Source: Seiridium cupressi (taxonomy: Eukaryota; Ascomycota; Sordariomycetes; Amphisphaeriales; Sporocadaceae). From it: 64,000 nucleotides of DNA. Positions 56,868-64,000 of this stretch are shown piece after piece. The DNA lies in NCBI GenBank assembly GCA_036674765.1, contig JARVKI010000099.1, forward strand, positions 62,001 through 126,000. Reading direction: 5' to 3'. Under the pieces are notes generated by a model. The model did no database searches. It was not told the DNA's origin and saw only the letters and a list, made by a program, of their open reading frames with translations. Position 1 is the stretch's first letter; every line of letters starts with the position of its first letter. Both the position numbers and the translations under genes were made by a program.

Positions 56868-58424
56868 GCTGATTATAGTAAATTTTGAGGGCGTTCAAGA
56901 GAGGGCAGTTTCAAGATCTGAAGGAACCACCAAAAAACCCCAACGATTTGCTTAAATACCTGGCCGGACTGACACACAAAACCAAGAATAGAAAAAGTGG
57001 GTCTTCCAAGCTAGTATCGGTCTACATTGCGAACGGCCCGTTCGCATCCAATAGCTCGTTTCCTGACGTCTGCCAAGCACTTGGCTGTTGAGTAGTGGAC
57101 ATGTTTTTACCCAGGTTTCTGATCCCATCGCAGAGCATGCCGTATATCCGGTTAGTACATTGAATCCTTCTGATGAATTTCAAATTAGGCTAATCAATGC
57201 GAATCCTCGATATCACCAGATAATCTTCCAATAGTCGATGCTGTTGTTTCGTCTTCGGCGTGGCATACAGCAGAAGGTTATGAAACGCAAGGAAGAAAAG
57301 AAAAGTTGGCACCCCGGAGAAGTCTACCGATAAGGGTCGAAAAAGTAGATGGGCTGTTCGTCGCGTGTTAGCGTTTTCGAGGCCCTAGAATTATCGCTGG
57401 GGAGAACGTATGGCGATTTCAACATTTTTGAAATCATTTTAGCCCTCTCGGATTGTCAGAATAGGGGCTCCAGCCACCTGGATTATCCGGCTTCTCAGCC
57501 ACTATATATAGATTAGCTACCCCCTCTATTTTCGGCATCCTTTTAATATTTAATTCGGTATTTAATATACCGTATAACCTTAGTTTAATCTTAATACGGG
57601 GTAGTTGCGGGTGCGTTCTTCCCCGATGAGATTCACCACAGTTAACACGAACGCTCAATGGAGGTCGGTGACGACATGCGCAATTCGTAGCTGAGTTATC
57701 ATGAGAACTGGTCTAAGAAAATTCCACCAACTCCTTCAGGTGATTTGCGCATATTCTAAGGACTACAAGTGTTCCATGACGCTGAAATTAATAAAGAAAT
57801 CAATAAAAAATAAAAAGGAACACAAGATAATGGGCTTGCACGACACACAATACTTCAAAGATTGCCGCAGGATTCCTCTAATCCATTATCCAGGAGCACG
57901 AAGAGGGTCGACTGAATAAGCTCTGCTTTGGGCTTTGTCGCACAACTAGACATATCGAAGCTTACAAAGTGAGATAGAAATAGAGCCCAATGTCTTGTCT
58001 AGTGCAAATCATTAGTCACATTGCAGAGTTTTATTGTGGTTGAAAACACGACTAAGCGAAATCTCCGATCATGTAGACAATCGATTATCGTCCGGAGTCG
58101 ATCTTCTGTAGAACAACATACCGATCGTTATAGATGTCCCTGGCATAAAAAGCGAAAACTGCCTGGGTTTAAGGCCGCCATACCCCCTTTGATGCCAAAC
58201 TCTTTGGGATAGGTTCCGCATTGCACGTCTCTTTAAGTTTTGTGATCCTCATCTAGAAACTACTACACTCTTGCCTGAGCAGCCTCATACACTTTTCCGA
58301 CTCCACTCTGGGCTTTTCGAAGTTCTGGCATTCTACTGTTGAGGCACAATTCTTTTTTGTTTGAGGATTTGGAGAAGTGTGACTAGGCAATTTTGCGACG
58401 GTGGATGGTTACTCTGTTGAGCGA
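56868..58424. other. Gene-free stretch with an AT-rich palindromic patch
   Basis: No supported gene. An AT-rich patch at 57521-57604 is flanked by CTACCCC and GGGGTAG and has a central GGTATTTAATATACC near-palindrome, as in a tiny foldback element or RIP-affected scrap. The rest is unremarkable. Confidence 0.4.
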
Positions 58425-59037
58425 CTAGCCCGATGTAGCTTTGAGTTTTGTATTGGTGATACACGCCCGTGCGCCATCACCAATTTCGCATTCGGGTTTC
58501 AAGCTCGCATCGATCAGGAAGGGCGTCATGGCTCCGTGTAAGAGTGGGTCAGCCGGCATTTTGTCAGGCCTCCACGTGAGGTTAACCGTGGCTTTTTTAT
58601 CCGGCAGCCTGATCTCTGGCCCAAGCATAGCGATCTGGCCTAAGTACGGTTGTGTCCACTTCATACTGACGGTCGCACTAGGCGTTTGTGCAGCGGCTAC
58701 CACCGTCAACAGCGCCGCCCTTTTCGTGATGGATAGATTCGTAATCGATCATAAGCGAGTCCGACACAACTTTTCATGCAAGTGAACAAATCGGTGCAGT
58801 TCAGTATGAAGTCTTTGATGCAGCAGGACGAAGCTTGATTTTAGCTTTCCATGTTAAGTAGAGACTACCGTCATGGTCGATGGGGTACAATACTGTCAAC
58901 AGGGGAGAAGGCAGACAATTAAAGACATGATCAATGCTCAAATTTGTAGGGAATGGCGCATTGAGACCAGTGGACGCCTTGACCCTAATATCTTTGGTCG
59001 GGACTGCTGCTGCGACTTTGATGTCTTTCGCAACCAT
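58425..59037 (-). CDS. Hypothetical protein, structure uncertain
   Basis: Two - strand frames in series, 59037-58801 (starting MVAKDIKVAAAVPTKDIRVK) and 58709-58425 (MTVVAAAQTPSATVSMKW... ending in TKLKATSG), look coding in composition and are separated by about 90 bp with stops. They may be exons of one gene or relics. There is no domain I recognise. The beta-rich alternation (TVNLTWRPDKM, LYLTWKAKIKL) suggests a beta-sandwich, but that is speculation. Confidence 0.3.
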
Positions 59038-59361
59038 GGAGATCGAATTATTAAGCTAGATGGCACATAATAGCACCGTGATGTGCTTCAGCTTCAGATA
59101 AATGTCTTCACTGATAATGGTATCGAGAAAATATATCTCTTTTTCTATGCCGGGGATGTCATTCGATACTGTTGTGGTCGCGGGGAGTGGTAGTGATGCG
59201 CCACAAAGTGGCTAGTAGGTGTGGCTGGAGGGGGTAGCCCCTCTGGGGCTATCATGGTGACACAACGGGAGGGCATTTATACCCGTTTCAACCACCAAAA
59301 GTTGTTTTGAATTCTGTATCTTAATTTTACTATTCATATTGAATACCAGGTCGTATTATAT

Positions 59362-59460
59362 AGGATAATATTGGGAAACAAAGCGTCTGAGCGGTTGCAT
59401 CATTGCCACCTAATAAGAGTGCGCATTAGCGTGGCGGCACCGGCACCTCATCTAGGAGCC
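59362..59460 (+). repeat. Dispersed repeat, copy B
   Basis: Reads GCGTCTGAGCGGTTGCATCA, then TTGCCACCTAATAAGAG and GCGCATTAGCGTGGCGGCAC. The same family as copies A, C and D; preceded by GGATAATATTGGGAAACA, which resembles the AGGATATTAG/GATGTCAGAACA start of the others. Confidence 0.65.
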
Positions 59461-61048
59461 AAGGGTGAGATTGACTGGGAGTTAGTAATCCACGGACATC
59501 AGGAAATGAACATATGACTATGGGCATTTCTTATACATACGATCATCTTTTTTTAAAATAATGGAACGTATATATGAATCAGTGGGAAAACGTAGAACTT
59601 ACCAAAACACTTGCCAGCAATCACATTTACCTGTTGTGGGCTATATTGTTATATAGATGACAAAACTAACCCGCGGCTGACGAGGCGGAGCCTTTGGCTG
59701 TGAGCTGCGGCTACACCAAATGATGGCGTTTGATTGACCACAGAAAATATTAACATATTACCGGAGAGCCTTCATTCATTTGGTCGTACCCTGCTGCTAT
59801 GAATGATATCGACCCTCTATCCGCCTCATCTATTCCTTATCAACGGATTGACAGTATGCCGCGGGAAAGGTCTATAGGAGCCTCCCATTTGGGGATTAAG
59901 AATCACCACCATCAGGCATAGGAGCCTTGATGGATAGATCTCTTAAGCCTAAGACACATGTTCAGCAGAATATAACACTGCTCACCTTGTTGACTAGCAT
60001 GTCCAGTAATGCCGCATGCTGCAGTTAAGTTACTCCAGCTTAGTCTCATAGCTATTAAGCCCAGTCTCCTCATTCATGGCTTAGAAGGCTGCGGAAACAG
60101 GACTTCTTCGGAGCAGATAAAAAAAGAAACCATAATAAAAAGTTTCTCATAGCTTGAGATGACTGTGTATAAGTGAGGTATAGAACAAAGTGGTAACTAC
60201 CGTATGTTTTCTATGCCATAGCGATACTGAAATTAGTGAGTTTGGGCAAGCTTAGGTCGTGTTATAATATACCATTGGTGTCGTCTTCTACCAGTCCTGA
60301 CTCCTTATGATCTTACAAGGTATTCAGTGACTATTTGTCTCATGAAGAGCAGAGAGCAACATTAACAGGACAAGGCATACATTCAAACACTGGAAATACC
60401 GCTGGCAGTCCCTGGAGTAATATACTCCCCCATTATTGTTTTCATATGCTATGCCACTTTCTTCGCATGGCATCACAGGCTATGTCGCTGTTCTGACGCC
60501 CGCACCATACCTTGAATAATTGCCCTTACCTACTATTCAACCTGGAAAATATATAATATCCTACTTTTGAAAGCATAAATGCCTGTTGCGTAGACTTATA
60601 TGATTATGCTGATGGGTAACTATGTTATCGAGAAAGGAAGAAATTTACGAGTTAATAGCGGCTTCTATTTCCTCAGAAAGCTTTACGCGAACTCCATGAG
60701 TCTGGTAGTGTCTGGTGCCTTTATGTTAAGAGGGAATTTTTAAATAATTGCGTATGGCATCAAATTTATTCCTCACCTATGATAGCTACCAATATTTCAG
60801 GGATTGAAGATTGTTTTTATGACTAACAGCACAATGTGGGACTACTCGCGTGGCCTTTCGAAAGGTAAATAAACAGGTGAGGACAGTTAACATCCACATT
60901 AATCCGGGGAGTCGGGGCTTTTCTTTTCTCTCTTATTTGCAACCCCCTTCAAGTTTCTCTAACGACAGATCACCATATCGCTAGATCATCCAATATTGAG
61001 ACATCCATCATCTGAACCTGTTCAGACAATTGCTCTCGATTCTCCTTT
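59461..61048. other. Gene-free stretch
   Basis: About 1.6 kb of moderately AT-rich DNA with no coding frame on either strand that shows a motif. Possibly further decayed repeat sequence continuing from copy B. Confidence 0.45.
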
Positions 61049-63847
61049 CTAGAGCGAGTCAGACCCGACATCCAGGTCAGCTTTGAATGCCCGACGGTGT
61101 TGGACTTGCAAGACATCTGATGCAGTTTGGAGCGGTGTCTGTATGTCGTGCGCCGACGTTTGCCCCATCGCGATACCCTTCCTCTTCTCTTTCTCGCCCA
61201 GCGCCCAGTCCGGGTCGATTCCATGATCGCTCAAGATATTTTCCCAGATATCTTTCCAGTCGTTGAACAAGAACATGTCGTGGACCGCTTCATCTTCGTA
61301 TTGATCGAAAATGCAATCAGGCCGGATTTTAATGCCGAGAGAGATGATCTTGTCGAGATAAAGGAGGCAAGGCTCTAAACGAGGTTGAATATAATAACGT
61401 CTGCTGTACAGAACGCTGAGCTTCGAGGACAGCTCTAGCGCGATGTAAGACGTAGATTTGGCGGCATTGAGTAACCTTACCATCAGGTCCGCTGCATACG
61501 CCACCGGAAATTGGATCTTGGACAAATCCGTACAGTGCCCAATGAGTTGATACCAGACCAGGCGCATCGTTTCCGCAAATGTATGGGCACTCCACTTAGG
61601 CCAACTTTCTTCCGCCAGCGAAGGTAGTGACAAGCCCAACTGATTGATTATGCTTGGGCCTTGCGAGTCTGTAGGCTCTAAACCCCTTAGTAACGTTCCA
61701 AGGAAGTAATACACAGAATTATCCAGGCCACCATGGCCCTCTGTACCCAAGTAAACCTCTGCAGCTCTCCAGACTGAACCCCAGTCTGAAATACCGTTCT
61801 CAAATTCCTCGGTGACTTCTTTATTCGAACCAGATATTATTTCGTTTATGGTAATAGCTGAAAAAATGAGGTTGTCATCTCTGAACCATATTGATTCCAT
61901 GTCAGCGGCTGCTGCCACCTTCAAGTAGTGATACGTTGCTAGGTCCTTTCTAGAAACGGGGATCCCAATGAGAGACAAATGAATGGGCGTCATGCCGTGC
62001 CAATACAGCCGTGTCAGGCCTGATAAATTAAACATGAAGCGCCAATCATACCTGTTTCGACAGTTCACATCAGCTCCACAGCTTATCAACGTCTTGCAAA
62101 CGTCAACATGACCATAGCTTGCGGAAAGCTATGCCATTGAGTAGCTGAAACCTTTTAGATTGATCGAGGACGACGTACATGTAATAAAGAAAACCCATTT
62201 TCAGCACAATCTGATGGAAACATAAGGTTCTCCTGGAGTAATCTTTGCACAGCTTGAAGGTCTCCATTTTTGACCGCCATGATATTCTCATGATTTTGGG
62301 GTAGCACACGATGTACACTAGGCTGAAAGGTGAACTTGCTGAGCCCATGCGGATGTGTCTCTTTTCGAAAGATTCCCGAGAAGCCTGTATGGGCCCATGA
62401 AACTGACGGTATTAAATGTATGCTGGCTTCCAAGACATCTCTTGGTGACCCGGAAGCGTCGCGAACAACGATGTGGCGAATTATCAAGGAAATTGAAACA
62501 AGTCGGCTTTTCAGATACCATATTTTCTCATCTATAAGATCTCGGTCAGTCTTACTCCTGAAAGCTGTCTCTGGTGGGTTGAACCCGCTTTTAGGTGGGC
62601 CATTGATCATTTCTTGGTGTCGTTTCAAAGTGGAATTTGGTGCTTCATCGATACGGCTAGTGTTTACTCGAGATGAGTCAACCACAGTTGGAGTGTGGTT
62701 GTTTGGGCCGCCGATTTGATCTGCTAGTACGGCCTCCGTTTGCCGCAGAGCTGTGGCCAAAAAACTCTCCACCGTGGCAGACTCAGCCTTGAGAGCGGAG
62801 AACTCGTTTCTGATCCTCTGGAATATGGAGTTCTCCAATTCTTTGAGGCTCGTTTGCAAAACTTCTTGCGTGATGGAGCGTGTCAAGAATCTATGAGATG
62901 TACGCGGTGTTCCTTGGGTGGATGTGTAGCCACTTTCACCTCCAACGCCAAGAGTGGAGTAATGCTTCCGTATCTCTAGATAGTTGCCTGCTGGCTCCAG
63001 ATCTTCGCGATGCCGCGTCATTTGGCTGAGTGATGAGGTGTTTGTGTCGCTTAGCGAGGAGATCGTTTGAGTAACATCGTTGCTATTCTGTGCAATAGCC
63101 GAAACGTCCAACTTGAGCGCTTCGATTTGTTTTTTTGTCGCTTCGATCTTACCCTCGAGAGGCTTCAAGGATTGGTCCGATAGTTGACTGTGCATTATGC
63201 TCTGAGTCCAATGTAGTTGGATCTCACCTCTGAAATGATTCAGTCGTTCGCTCATCTCTTTCATCTCTTTTTTATTCCATATAGACTTGAATGCTTTCCT
63301 TGTGCGGTTACGGAACGTGGCGGGCTGACCTGGCTGGATTGTGCATGCCTCAATTCGACGAAGAAGTTGCTGCGCGAGCAGACAACAGCCATCGGCAACT
63401 GACTGGAGAGCCTAGAACATACATCAGCGCGCCTATTTGGTTTCTTGCGGCTTCAGATCTTGCAGAAAATTTGCATCCCCCGTATTCTGACCGTGGAGTG
63501 TTAATGATTATTTTGGTAGGTCGAACTCATTGTTAAATACATTTGGCATTGTCACAGTGACAGGGTGATCTGGACTAGAACTTGCCCTCGTCGTTTTGAG
63601 ACTGCAAAGAGCAATAACTCACTATGTCCTCTTCCGGTATTGTGGTGGCGCTTTGTGCAATAGCATTGTGTTTCGCACGGATAGTCCGAGCAATCCCTTC
63701 CAGATGCACCGCAACTTTGGCATGATCTCGGTTCTCGGCTGATGCTGCATTATGGCGAAGCTCGCTAAAAGTCTGAAGGAGTTTGGTTGTGAAGTCCACG
63801 AACTGAACCACATTCGAGGCAACACCGACGGCCACAATGGCTTCCAT
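61049..63847 (-). CDS. Ankyrin protein with fungal STAND-type N-terminal domain
   Basis: Exons, - strand: 63847-63623, 63411-62179, 62128-61049; introns of 211 and 50 nt; 2538 nt gives an exact 845-residue frame. The N-terminus (MEAIVAVGVASNVVQFVDFTTKLL) is the form of the SesA/PigL-like domain that heads many fungal STAND and NLR proteins. A long coiled-coil region follows (LKPLEGKIEATKKQIEALK). A middle domain comes next, then two or three degenerate ankyrin units (MAVKNGDLQAVQRLLQENL; GFSLLHLSASYGHVDVCKTLISCGADVN; MTPIHLSLIG). The C-terminal 250 residues have no repeat. There is no P-loop, so it is not itself an NTPase. Probably a cytosolic recognition or adaptor protein. Start chosen at the family Met. 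Confidence 0.85.
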
Positions 63848-64000
63848 TTTCCAGGATCTTGAATCGAGCCAGGACCAGTACGGATCATGAAACCTGACGG
63901 AGGACCAAAAAGAAGGAGCCGAAGTAAAGTCAGAGGGGTATTTCCCCTCAGAAAATGCAATCTGCACAGCCCCTCAAGCTGCGTTTTGCAAGCAGCCCAG

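Noticed and set aside
62040..62072. Possible 32-nt intron in the ankyrin gene (GTATGA..CAG)
   Set aside because: The frame reads through it and removal would shift the downstream open frame, so it is treated as coding.
1..64000. tRNA, rRNA, CRISPR array, telomere repeat or virus-derived gene
   Set aside because: Scanned by eye for cloverleaf T-loops, regular direct repeats, TTAGGG runs and viral motifs; none supported.

Overview
The window comes from the nuclear genome of a filamentous ascomycete (Pezizomycotina). Short GT..AG introns of about 40-210 nt interrupt most genes. The families are typical of that group: Zn2Cys6 regulator, 2EXR, HET, fungal NLR, AsaB-type dioxygenase, CorA-like proteins, secreted intradiol dioxygenase. 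One DNA transposon carries the AT-rich scar expected from repeat-induced point mutation (RIP). I cannot assign a genus. There are no rRNA or tRNA genes, CRISPR arrays or bacterial-type operons that I can see.

Layout. 0.3-2.4 kb: a dead Fot1/pogo-type transposon with two 100-bp terminal inverted repeats. 4.1-4.5 kb: a broken short-chain dehydrogenase (SDR). 5.0-5.9 kb: an intact alpha/beta hydrolase with an odd nucleophile position. 7.0-14.1 kb: a gene graveyard with the tail of an MFS transporter, the C-terminal half of a cytochrome P450, an SDR with one nonsense codon and a fungal regulator without its DNA-binding end. 14.5-19.9 kb: an intact membrane acyltransferase and an intact CocE/NonD hydrolase. 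Read together, 8.6-19.9 kb resembles a decaying secondary-metabolite cluster. 20.4-25.8 kb: a nonsense-bearing 2EXR gene, an LTR-like repeat, an unnamed gene and an ankyrin relic.

25.8-31.5 kb is an intact catabolic-looking block: an HpcH/HpaI aldolase divergent from a zinc polyol-type dehydrogenase, followed by an amino-acid/choline-type permease on the other strand. 33.6-39.5 kb: a CorA-like membrane protein and an MFS transporter, both intact. 39.8-41.0 kb: a MITE-like repeat and a HET-domain relic. 43.6-48.8 kb: a secreted intradiol dioxygenase and an AsaB-type oxygenase. 49.0-52.2 kb: an NB-ARC/TPR fungal NLR. 53.2-54.9 kb: a secreted beta-lactamase-fold hydrolase. 56.1-59.0 kb: two weak hypothetical genes. 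61.0-63.8 kb: an ankyrin protein with a fungal STAND-type N-terminal domain.

Three features stand out. (1) Three genes outside recognised repeats each carry a TAG codon explained by a single CpA-to-TpA (or TpG-to-TpA) change, the RIP signature. (2) Self/non-self recognition families are over-represented: HET relic, NLR, STAND-type ankyrin protein and ankyrin relic. (3) A previously unmarked dispersed repeat occurs four times. Exon models were made by eye from splice consensus and reading-frame continuity; most close to an exact multiple of three.
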